Assembly: GCA_015064635.1 (NCBI GenBank)
Contig: SVRV01000027.1
Coordinates: 1-34,217 of the forward strand
Length of the DNA: 34,217 nucleotides
Direction of reading: 5' to 3'
From: Oscillospiraceae bacterium
GTDB lineage: Bacteria > Bacillota > Clostridia > Oscillospirales > SIG627
Under the pieces are notes generated by a model, which had not been told where the DNA came from, ran no database searches, and was given only the letters and a program-made list of their open reading frames with translations. Each line of letters begins with the position of its first letter. The stretch's first letter is position 1. Made by a program: the position numbers and the translations under genes. Positions 7,460 through 13,686 of this stretch are shown here, in pieces.

Positions 7460-7476
7460 TTTTGCTGTGTTATAAT
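7448..7476 (+). promoter_or_regulatory. Promoter of the ATP-grasp gene
   Basis: TTGACC (7448-7453), 17 bases, then a perfect TATAAT (7471-7476). It lies across the end of the symporter gene. Transcription would begin near 7483, which rules out the in-frame ATG at 7456 and supports the start at 7498 behind AAAGGGG. Confidence 0.88.
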
Positions 7477-7497
7477 TTGATGAAAGGGGTGAATTTA

Positions 7498-8580
7498 ATG
7501 GTTATTATCACAGATTGCATGTACCGAAGTGCAATAGCGGCTATATATACACTAAATAAAATCGGCGAAGACATATTAGCTGTAACTACGGATAAAGCTC
7601 CTACCCCTCCAGCTTTTCGTTCCAAATTTATAAAAGATAAATTTATACTTTCTTCCGACTCGCAAAAGTATTGCGATGAGCTAATCGAAATTTGTAAAAA
7701 GTATGACAGACCTGTAATACTTCCTATTGGTGTTTTTACTCTTGACATAATTTCCAAAAACACTGAGAAATTTGAAAAAGTTGCTGATTTTTGCGTTTCG
7801 GAAAAAAGTGTTTTAGATAATTTAAATAATAAAAATCACGCAAAGAAAGCTGCAGAAAATAGCGGTATATCAATTCCGACAGACAATGGATCATACCCGA
7901 AGGTTGTAAAACCATATTGCGGCGAAAAATTCGGTCTCAAAGCATCCGAACGATATGTAATCGTCAAAAACGAGGAAGAATTGTGCAAAGCTAAAGAGCG
8001 CTTTTTAAAATATGATAAAAATCCATTAGTGGAGGAATATATAGACGGCGAAGGAGTCGGAGTATCTTTAGTCATAGGAAAAGACGGTAATGCACTGTCC
8101 GCATTTTGTCACAAAAGGATTTATGAATATCCCGCTTCCGGCGGTCCTTCAAGTATGTTACGAACGTTTTATGATGAAACTATCATAAGAAAAGTATCAG
8201 AATTACTTAAAAACGAAGGCTTTGTCGGAATTGCGATGGCTGAATTCAAATTAAGAGACGGTGAATATTATTTTCTTGAGATAAATCCTCGTATATGGGG
8301 TAGCTTTGGCGCAACTTATAAATGTAATTCCGACTTTTTACTTGCTTACCTTGCCGGCGCAAGAGGAAGAGATTACAAATTCTCGCCAACGTACAAGAAC
8401 AGAAAGATAAAATTTATACCGAATATTTTTGCATCAGTAATCTCTTATATAAAAGCAAAGAAAATTAAAAAAGCATGCGGAGCATTTTTTAGTGCAATAA
8501 ATCCGTTTATTCCAAATGCGATTTTTTCAATTAAGGACCCGCTTCCATCTTTATACGATATATTCAGAAAAAGAAGGTAA
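7498..8580 (+). CDS. ATP-grasp domain protein (carboxylate-amine ligase-like)
   Basis: A 360-residue ATP-grasp enzyme, a fold that joins a carboxylate to an amine or thiol through an acyl-phosphate; the substrates are unknown. Seen: an N-terminal Rossmann-like segment (MVIITDCMYRSAIAA), PKVVKPYCGEKFG as the first ATP-binding strand and loop, LVEEYIDGEGVGVSLVIG, and AEFKLRDGEYYFLEINPRIWGSF with the metal-binding Glu and Asn. The last 70 residues are basic. The downstream polysaccharide deacetylase follows after 4 bases, so the pair is co-transcribed from the promoter above and a role in cell-envelope or polysaccharide modification is a reasonable guess. Confidence 0.85.
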   Translation: MVIITDCMYRSAIAAIYTLNKIGEDILAVTTDKAPTPPAFRSKFIKDKFILSSDSQKYCDELIEICKKYDRPVILPIGVFTLDIISKNTEKFEKVADFCVSEKSVLDNLNNKNHAKKAAENSGISIPTDNGSYPKVVKPYCGEKFGLKASERYVIVKNEEELCKAKERFLKYDKNPLVEEYIDGEGVGVSLVIGKDGNALSAFCHKRIYEYPASGGPSSMLRTFYDETIIRKVSELLKNEGFVGIAMAEFKLRDGEYYFLEINPRIWGSFGATYKCNSDFLLAYLAGARGRDYKFSPTYKNRKIKFIPNIFASVISYIKAKKIKKACGAFFSAINPFIPNAIFSIKDPLPSLYDIFRKRR

Positions 8581-8584
8581 ATTA

Positions 8585-9835
8585 ATGAGCAAAGTTGATA
8601 TAATAAAATTTGCAAAAGCAATAAAGCGCAAATTAAAGAAAAAAGCAGTGCCCTATGTGTCTTATTGCAGACGAATTGAACGTGTTAAAACGAATAAACG
8701 TATTTGTGCAATGACATTTGACGACGGCCCTACCTATGACAGCGATATAACAAATACTATAATTGACATATTAAACAGTTATAATGCTAAAGGCACATTT
8801 GATATAATAGGAACAACCGAAGAAAACTACCCGGATGTTCCCGGAAAACTTGGAACACCAAGTTGGAGCGGCACGGCATATGACCATTATCCAAAATTTG
8901 AAGGCGATAAAAATGCAGGTGCAGTCAACTGCCATGATCTGATAAAAAAGATTATTGATTCGGGACACGAAATTACAAATCATACCTTTTCGCATATTTT
9001 GTTTGGTAAAAAGAACATAATATATTCAAAAAGACATACTCTCAACAGCTTTGATGAGGTGTATGATGACGTTAATAAGCTTCATAAATATTTATTTGAT
9101 AATTTCAACTATGCCATGAAGTTTTCACGTCCGCCTCATTACGTCGATAAAATCAAAGGCGGTTTTTCATCATATGACATTTACTCAAAAATAGGATATA
9201 ACTATCTCGCCGCATCCTTTGACGGTGCAGGCTGGCTCCCCTGTCAAAGTGAAGAAGAAGAAATTAAAGCAATGACATTTCCTCTTGAGAAAGCTCTTGC
9301 AGAGAATCCAGACGCGCTTTGCGGACAGATTATTTTTCAAAAAGACGGTTACAATATGTCACTCCGTGCACCTGTAAAATATGGACTGAAAGCACAGCTT
9401 GAAATTCTTGAAAAATATGGTTATAAAGTAGTAACGGTAAGCGAATTGTTAGAAGAATCCAAATTTTCGGACGTAGGGCGTGATGACCCGGACTATGAGA
9501 TTTTCAGTGCCTTAGCCGAAAAACACGCAATAGCTTTCAATGATAACACTCTACGCCCCGATGTTAAAATGAGCAAAGGTGAGCTTGCTATGCTTATTGC
9601 TCCAAAAGAAGTTTCTTGTGATGAGCGCATCAAAGAAATAAGTGAGGGAAAAATATCTTCAAAATCACACTACTCAGCTGCTTTAAATTGGTGCAAAAAT
9701 AAAGGGTATTTAAACGATATAAAATCCCCTTTGTCATTCGGTGACATAGAAAAATGTTCCGAGTATTTTGACATGAGTGAATTAAAAATTCTATCCAGGC
9801 GAGAACTTTTAACCGCTTTTAAATTAACAAAATAA
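8585..9835 (+). CDS. Polysaccharide deacetylase (NodB domain) with SLH-like tail
   Basis: The first about 290 residues form a NodB-type carbohydrate esterase 4 domain: TFDDGP (44-49) with the catalytic and metal aspartates, the NHTFSH metal histidines (133 and 137), RPPHY (182-186) and DGAGW (213-217). Two things are odd: a roughly 30-residue insertion rich in Pro, Gly and Tyr before motif 2, and GQIIFQKDG (247-255) where the family usually has a histidine (LLHD). Residues about 292-340 (FSDVGRDDPDYEIFSAL...LRPDVKMSKGELAML) resemble one S-layer homology unit. No signal peptide is visible; the N-terminus is very basic. Start ATG 8585 has AGAAGG upstream; an in-frame ATG at 8516 would overlap the ATP-grasp gene. 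Confidence 0.85.
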   Translation: MSKVDIIKFAKAIKRKLKKKAVPYVSYCRRIERVKTNKRICAMTFDDGPTYDSDITNTIIDILNSYNAKGTFDIIGTTEENYPDVPGKLGTPSWSGTAYDHYPKFEGDKNAGAVNCHDLIKKIIDSGHEITNHTFSHILFGKKNIIYSKRHTLNSFDEVYDDVNKLHKYLFDNFNYAMKFSRPPHYVDKIKGGFSSYDIYSKIGYNYLAASFDGAGWLPCQSEEEEIKAMTFPLEKALAENPDALCGQIIFQKDGYNMSLRAPVKYGLKAQLEILEKYGYKVVTVSELLEESKFSDVGRDDPDYEIFSALAEKHAIAFNDNTLRPDVKMSKGELAMLIAPKEVSCDERIKEISEGKISSKSHYSAALNWCKNKGYLNDIKSPLSFGDIEKCSEYFDMSELKILSRRELLTAFKLTK

Positions 9836-9872
9836 TTTTTTGAAAAAAGTTTAAAAAAATTTGATTTTGGTA

Positions 9873-9901
9873 TTGACATTTTAGACACAATCTGCTATAA
9901 T
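9873..9901 (+). promoter_or_regulatory. tRNA-Pro promoter
   Basis: Perfect TTGACA (9873-9878) and TATAAT (9896-9901) with 17 bases between. The leader contains a short hairpin, GTTGTC / GACAAC (9908-9923), before the tRNA. Confidence 0.93.
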
Positions 9902-9930
9902 CTACACGTTGTCAAGAGACAACTCAATGT

Positions 9931-10007
9931 CTGGGTGTGGCGCAGTTTGGTAGCGCGCTACCTTGGGGTGGTAGAGGCCGCAAGTTCAAGTCTTGTCACT
10001 CAGACCA
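9931..10007 (+). tRNA. tRNA-Pro (GGG)
   Basis: A complete 77-base cloverleaf: acceptor CTGGGTG with CACTCAG (one G-T), D-arm GCGC/GCGC, anticodon stem CTACC/GGTAG with loop TTGGGGT (anticodon GGG), T-stem GCAAG/CTTGT, discriminator A and encoded CCA. It is followed by its own terminator. Its last 25 bases are repeated exactly at 10246-10270. Confidence 0.95.
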
Positions 10008-10009
10008 CA

Positions 10010-10043
10010 AAAAGCAGATACACGTTTGTGTGTCTGCTTTTTT
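10010..10043 (+). terminator. tRNA-Pro terminator
   Basis: GCAGATACAC pairs with GTGTGTCTGC around a GTTT loop, with an A-run before and T7 after. It directly follows the CCA end of tRNA-Pro. Confidence 0.9.
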
Positions 10044-10085
10044 GTTTTGATGTTATGAATTTGAGCTTGCTGTCTATTCCCTGCC

Positions 10086-10217
10086 GCCACATCAAAACGC
10101 CAAGCGTTTTGTGGGGTGGTTGGGACAAACGGAGAAAAACAATCCGGTGAATTGTTTTTGTTCGTTTGGTAACGAAAATAGGGAGTTCTTGAAGCAAATC
10201 TATGATTTGCGCACAAG
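10086..10217 (+). ncRNA. Possible structured RNA: three consecutive hairpins
   Basis: Hairpin 1: CAAAACGC (10093-10100) with GCGTTTTG (10104-10111), extended outward by CCAC/GTGG. Hairpin 2: CAAACG (10126-10131) with CGTTTG (10163-10168), a 3x3 internal loop, then AAAAACAAT (10135-10143) with ATTGTTTTT (10151-10159) around a 7-base loop. Hairpin 3: CTTG (10188-10191) with CAAG (10214-10217) and GCAAATC (10194-10200) with GATTTGC (10204-10210). I see no promoter for it beyond that of tRNA-Pro, whose terminator intervenes. The fold could also be a DNA feature (folded ends of a mobile element). Confidence 0.35.
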
Positions 10218-10237
10218 GCGACTTATTTTCGGAAGGG
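10211..10237 (+). repeat. 27-bp conserved block, copy A
   Basis: Identical to the reverse complement of 529-555. It overlaps the outer arm of hairpin 3 and ends 8 bases before the displaced tRNA-Pro 3' end. Confidence 0.85.
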
Positions 10238-10270
10238 TCGCGCAGAGTTCAAGTCTTGTCACTCAGACCA

Positions 10271-10310
10271 AATAAAACCGAATGGATTTTTCCATTCGGT
10301 TTTATTTTTT
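10271..10310 (+). terminator. Terminator behind the displaced tRNA-Pro 3' end
   Basis: A perfect 15-bp stem (10271-10285 with 10292-10306) directly abuts the CCA of the second tRNA 3' copy and runs into a T-tract. It is probably the original tRNA-Pro terminator, pushed away from the gene by the insertion. Confidence 0.9.
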
Positions 10311-10319
10311 TGTGTGTTG

Positions 10320-10383
10320 ATATGAAGTGCTCGTAGAACTCTCTACGTTCCCAATTTTCGATATTGATCAGTTTAAATGCCAT
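10320..10383 (-). pseudogene. cat: Chloramphenicol acetyltransferase, N-terminal remnant only
   Basis: On the minus strand an ATG at 10383, two bases after the TipAS stop codon, opens a frame reading MAFKLINIENWERREFYEHF. This is the well-known start of type A chloramphenicol acetyltransferases (I/L-D-I-x-x-W-x-R-x-x-Y-F-E-H-Y). After about 20 residues the similarity stops, where the frame runs into the terminator and tRNA-Pro 3' copy; the frame ends around 10250. The rest of the about 215-residue enzyme is missing. The gene was therefore cut off at the junction with the tRNA-Pro element. It was the last gene of a GNAT/TipAS/cat unit. Identification rests on my recognition of the motif over about 20 residues. 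Confidence 0.7.
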
Positions 10384-10385
10384 GA

Positions 10386-10760
10386 TTATACCTTTCTGCA
10401 ATACACCGCGATGGCCTCTGCAGCAAAATCCACAGTTCCCTCGCCGTATTTATCAATATTCTTCTTGAACCGTTCGTCGGCAACATACATCTTTCCAAGC
10501 CCTACGAGTGTCTCGTCGGTGCAGGTGTAGTAGTTCTCGGTGATGTGGTGTTGAAGCTTGATTACAAGCTCTTTTGCTTCGGCAGAATCGGCACTTGCTC
10601 CACTATCCTTGCACGCGGCAAACTCGGCAAATATTGCCATTAAGCCATCGTTTGCCTCTGCCCATTTTTTCTTTGTGTAATTCTTTGTTTTTTGCTCGTG
10701 CTCACGGTAAGCATCGGTGTTGCCCCAACGGGAGCGAGCTTCGGTTTCGTAGTTTGTCAT
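10386..10760 (-). CDS. Stand-alone TipAS-domain protein (copy 1)
   Basis: A 124-residue protein consisting only of a TipAS-type domain, the ligand-binding part of MerR regulators such as TipA, known to bind thiopeptides and, in AlbA-type relatives, albicidin. Seen: the conserved C-terminal pattern DERFKKNIDKYGEGTVDFAAEAIAVY and the WAEANDGLMAIFAEFAA helix. There is no HTH part, so it is more likely a drug-binding protein than a regulator. The ATG is one base behind the stop of the GNAT remnant. It is a close paralogue of 20277-20651, sharing most residues and the same gene order, but here both neighbours are broken while this frame is intact. Confidence 0.85.
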   Translation of the reverse strand: MTNYETEARSRWGNTDAYREHEQKTKNYTKKKWAEANDGLMAIFAEFAACKDSGASADSAEAKELVIKLQHHITENYYTCTDETLVGLGKMYVADERFKKNIDKYGEGTVDFAAEAIAVYCRKV

Positions 10761-10761
10761 T

Positions 10762-10890
10762 TTACTTACCCAATCCTTTTATATACATCCATTCTTCAGC
10801 CTCTTGTTCGGGAGAAAAGATCCGTCGACTTTGTGATAACCGAGCTTCTCGACCCACGGTTTCTGTAGGCTTCATCTACATATTGCACAG
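10762..10890 (-). pseudogene. GNAT acetyltransferase remnant (internal deletion, frameshift)
   Basis: Compared with the intact GNAT at 20653-21102, the minus strand here still encodes, in pieces, VDEAYRNRG, then EKLGYHKVDG, then PEQEAEEWMYIK and a final GLGK-stop. About 35 codons between the first and second pieces are gone, and one base is lost after the second, shifting the frame. The 5' half is missing. The stop is one base before the TipAS ATG, as in the intact copy. It shows the GNAT/TipAS pair was once complete here. Confidence 0.75.
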
Positions 10891-10910
10891 AGTTAAAATT
10901 TGTTCTGCAA

Positions 10911-11705
10911 CTATATTTTTCCCTTTTTCAAATGAATTTCCCTATACGTTTCGGGAGATGTACCAACTTCTTTTCTGAATGTATAAAGGAACCCCGAAAG
11001 TGAGCCGAAGCCCGATTCAAAGCAGGTTTCGGTTACTGTTTTTCCGTTTTCAAGAAGCATCTTGGCGCAGTTTATCTTGCAACGGTTCAAATAGGAAACG
11101 TATGTTTCGCCTACAGTTTTCTTAAACAAATTTCCAAAGTATGCAGTGCTGAGTCCCACCTCTCTTGCCGTCCTCTTCAGTGATGGACTCTCTCTGAAAT
11201 ACGTCTCTATAAAGATCACAGCGCGGCGGATATGTCCCATCTCAACGCTCTTCCCGTCTGGCAATATAAACCCAAGGAGGTACTCGAAAAGAGGTGCTAC
11301 CCTTTCTCTGTCATCCGTTTCATCGGCAAGTACAGACATAACTCTGTCTGCTCTTGCGGTCTCCTCTTCTGTGAGCTGACGAAGCTTGTCCTTTAAAGAA
11401 AACACCTTTTCCTTGATATCAGCCGACAGTAAACCGCCGTCAAAGGCGAGATTCCATACTGTGTTTTCTTCACTTATATTTACTCTGTGAAAGTCGGACG
11501 GCGTCAGCAAATAAAGGCTTCCACGGTTGATTCCGTACTCTTTTCCGTTGAGTATCTGCGTTCCGTTTCCCTCCAACACCAGCTCAAGCTCAAAGTAATC
11601 GTGTGAGTGCAGCGGAAAGGCGACTGCTGTCTTTTTTTCTGCAAAAAAATGCTCTCTGCTTCTTAAAAAATGCTTGGCTGAAAGCTTGGGGTAGGCTTGG
11701 CTCAT
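10911..11705 (-). CDS. AraC-family transcriptional regulator
   Basis: A cupin-type N-terminal sensing domain (HSHDYFELELVLEGNGTQIL, then GSLYLLTPSDFH) and a C-terminal AraC double HTH (about residues 165-262, with TAREVGLSTAYFGNLFKKTVG and ETCFESGFGSLSGFLYTFRKEVGTSPETYR). A regulator of this shape usually responds to a sugar and activates nearby genes. The ATG at 11705 is preferred because GAGGTGA lies 6 bases before it; the in-frame GTG at 11714 overlaps that site. It is divergent from the small protein/ROK/SIS/glycosidase set, which it probably controls. Confidence 0.92.
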   Translation of the reverse strand: MSQAYPKLSAKHFLRSREHFFAEKKTAVAFPLHSHDYFELELVLEGNGTQILNGKEYGINRGSLYLLTPSDFHRVNISEENTVWNLAFDGGLLSADIKEKVFSLKDKLRQLTEEETARADRVMSVLADETDDRERVAPLFEYLLGFILPDGKSVEMGHIRRAVIFIETYFRESPSLKRTAREVGLSTAYFGNLFKKTVGETYVSYLNRCKINCAKMLLENGKTVTETCFESGFGSLSGFLYTFRKEVGTSPETYREIHLKKGKI

Positions 11706-11736
11706 TCTTATCACCTCGACCTATTTTACCATAGTA

Positions 11737-11769
11737 TTTAAATATTATCAATAAATATCTTTAAATATT
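11737..11769. promoter_or_regulatory. Direct repeats between the divergent AraC and ROK operons
   Basis: TTTAAATATT occurs at 11737-11746 and 11760-11769, 23 bases apart, with related A+T-rich copies nearby. Such spacing on one DNA face is what AraC-type regulators use, but the sequence is so A+T-rich that chance copies are possible. Confidence 0.3.
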
Positions 11770-11841
11770 GCGTCAAATTATAAAAATATTCGTTGTATCG
11801 AGCTCTGCTTCCGTTGTACTATAAGGAAAAGGAGCGATACT

Positions 11842-12090
11842 ATGGAAAAGATACTGAAAAGCTGGATGCTTGCCATTGTAAAAAATGAGAATGACAACGA
11901 TGCCACCTGTGTCAAGGTGTTAGTTAACAGCAATTTGAGGTTAGAATCCCTTCCCGACGAAAAGGGACATTTCTACGTTATAGAATGGAGCGGGGATGAA
12001 AATGGTAAAAAACATTTTGTCACGTCAATCGGAGAAGGGCATGAGCTTGATATATATAAAAAGAACCTTGAAGTCTTGGAGGAAATATGA
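11842..12090 (+). CDS. Small uncharacterised protein, first gene of the ROK operon
   Basis: An 82-residue acidic protein that I do not recognise. A strong AAAGGAG lies 8 bases before the ATG. It has no signal peptide or membrane span; the alternation of hydrophobic and charged residues (KVLVNSNLRLESLPDEKGHFYVI) suggests a small beta-rich fold. Its stop overlaps the ROK start by ATGA, so the two are translationally coupled and probably work together. Confidence 0.75.
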   Translation: MEKILKSWMLAIVKNENDNDATCVKVLVNSNLRLESLPDEKGHFYVIEWSGDENGKKHFVTSIGEGHELDIYKKNLEVLEEI

Positions 12091-12998
12091 TAGGCTTTGA
12101 TATAGGAGGCACAAAATGTGCCGTAAGCGTGGGAGAGATCACAGAGGAAGGTATAAAGATAACCAACAAAACAGTAACACCTACCGACTTTTCTGTCTCT
12201 CCCGAAAGTATGATAGATAAAATGTGTACTCTAGCCGAGGAAATGACAGATGATTTTTCTAAGATCGGCATTTCCTGCGGCGGACCGCTTGACTCGAAAA
12301 GCGGAGTTATTCTCTCCCCTCCCAATCTGAGAGGATGGGACAACGTTGAAATAGTAAGGATTCTCACCGACCGATATAACGGAAGTGTGAAGCTTTGTAA
12401 CGATGCCGATGCCTGCGCCTTGGCAGAATGGCGCTACGGAGCAGGCCGCGGGTGCGAAAATATGATATTTCTCACCTTTGGAACGGGGCTCGGTGCAGGG
12501 CTTATAATAAACGGACGGCTGTACTCGGGCTCTCACGGAATGGCTGGTGAAGCGGGTCACATACGACTTGCGGGTTACGGACCTGTGGGCTACGGCAAGG
12601 CAGGCTCATTCGAGGGCTTTGCCTCGGGTGGGGGAATTGCGGGGCTTGGCAGAATAAGAGCAGAAGAGGCAAAGCAACGCGGTAAAACGGTTTCCTGGGA
12701 AAGCAACTGTACTGCAAAGGGAATCGCAGAGCGCGCTACGTCAGGGTACTCAGATGCGATTGAGCTCTATCGGGAATCAGGCAGAAAACTAGGCGAAGGC
12801 TTGTCTGTTCTCATGGACATACTCGACCCGGACAAAATAGTTATCGGCGGAATCTTCCCGAAAGCAGAGTCGCTTCTCCGAGAGGCAATGGAGGAAGCGG
12901 TGGCAAGAGAGGCGTTGAATCAATGTCCTATAGTGCCCGCCGAGCTTGGAGAAAATACAGGAGATATAGCCGCACTTTGTGTGGCAATGGAGGCGTAA
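12087..12998 (+). CDS. ROK-family sugar kinase
   Basis: A 303-residue ROK protein, which phosphorylates hexoses or amino sugars with ATP. Seen: the phosphate loop DIGGTK (5-10), LCNDADACALAEW with the catalytic Asp106, FGTGLGAGL (131-139), and GEAGH (154-158) with the sugar-binding Glu and the His. The usual ROK zinc site (CxCGxxGCxE) is absent: after GHIRL the sequence reads AGYGPVGYGKAGSFE without any cysteine. No N-terminal HTH is present, so this is a kinase and not a repressor. It is followed by an SIS isomerase with no gap; the substrate may be a sugar whose phosphate is then isomerised by that enzyme. Confidence 0.92.
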   Translation: MIGFDIGGTKCAVSVGEITEEGIKITNKTVTPTDFSVSPESMIDKMCTLAEEMTDDFSKIGISCGGPLDSKSGVILSPPNLRGWDNVEIVRILTDRYNGSVKLCNDADACALAEWRYGAGRGCENMIFLTFGTGLGAGLIINGRLYSGSHGMAGEAGHIRLAGYGPVGYGKAGSFEGFASGGGIAGLGRIRAEEAKQRGKTVSWESNCTAKGIAERATSGYSDAIELYRESGRKLGEGLSVLMDILDPDKIVIGGIFPKAESLLREAMEEAVAREALNQCPIVPAELGENTGDIAALCVAMEA

Positions 12999-13586
12999 AT
13001 GGAGCTTATTAAAAGATATCCTCAGCTGAAAGAATGCGCGGAAAGTATAGGAAAAGCACTTGATCTGATAATAGATACATATGAAAACGGCGGAAAAATT
13101 CTGCTTTGCGGAAACGGCGGCTCGGCAGCCGATTGCGAGCACATAGCGGGTGAGCTGCTGAAGGGCTTTATGATGAAGAGAGAGGTCAGCGACGAAAGAA
13201 TTCCCAATGAGCTTCGCGAGAAGCTTCAGGTGGGATTGCCTGCGATCTCACTTGTGAGTCAATCAGGAATACTTACGGCTTTTGCAAACGACGTTGACCC
13301 GTCAATGATGTACGCTCAGCTCGTATATGCATACGCAAGAGAAAACGACCTTCTCGTTGCTCTGTCCACCTCGGGAAACTCAGGGAACGTGGTAAATGCA
13401 GTTAAAACGGCTAAGGCGATAGGGATCCCCGTAATATCCTTGACGGGAGAAAAAGAAAGTCTCATGTCCGAGCTGTCAGACGTAACGATAAGAGTACCGG
13501 AGCACGAGACCTACAAGGTACAGGAGCTACACCTGCCGGTTTACCATTATCTGTGTGCCGAAGCGGAAAAGTATTTCTTTGGATAG
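12999..13586 (+). CDS. SIS-domain phosphosugar isomerase, GmhA-like
   Basis: A 195-residue sugar-phosphate isomerase resembling sedoheptulose-7-phosphate isomerase GmhA. Seen: LLCGNGGSAADCEHIAGEL (36-53) with phosphate-binding Ser42 and candidate catalytic Glu52, LSTSGNSGNV (122-131), and a C-terminal VQELHLPVYH block (174-183) with candidate histidines. The ATG immediately follows the ROK stop codon. GmhA-like proteins also include isomerases of other sugar phosphates, so heptose is not certain; no further heptose genes are in the window. Confidence 0.88.
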   Translation: MELIKRYPQLKECAESIGKALDLIIDTYENGGKILLCGNGGSAADCEHIAGELLKGFMMKREVSDERIPNELREKLQVGLPAISLVSQSGILTAFANDVDPSMMYAQLVYAYARENDLLVALSTSGNSGNVVNAVKTAKAIGIPVISLTGEKESLMSELSDVTIRVPEHETYKVQELHLPVYHYLCAEAEKYFFG

Positions 13587-13686
13587 TAAATACGTCAAAA
13601 AAGTAAGAAACCTTTCTCAAAACTATAAAATAAGCAGAAATTTTCAATCAAGTGATCTAATAAAATAAACATATCGAGGTAAAAGT

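Larger units (their letters stand above)
9983..10270 (+). repeat. 263-bp element bounded by direct repeats of the tRNA-Pro 3' end
   Basis: The last 25 bases of tRNA-Pro (9983-10007: T-loop, acceptor, CCA) recur exactly at 10246-10270, where they are followed by a second terminator (10271-10310) but preceded by non-tRNA sequence. This is the usual footprint of an element integrated at the 3' end of a tRNA gene: the intact gene is rebuilt on one side and the displaced original end remains on the other. The 238 bases between carry no gene or integrase. They hold the tRNA terminator, three hairpins and the 27-bp block shared with 529-555. Whether it is a mobile element, a deletion relic or a structured RNA cannot be settled here. 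Confidence 0.7.

Noticed and set aside
10574-10978. 134-residue plus-strand frame over TipAS copy 1 and the GNAT remnant
   Set aside because: No ribosome site, and it lies opposite a conserved coding domain.
12087-13586. ROK plus SIS read as a sialic-acid or N-acetylglucosamine operon
   Set aside because: No lyase, epimerase or deacetylase accompanies them, and the SIS protein looks GmhA-like. The substrate is left open.
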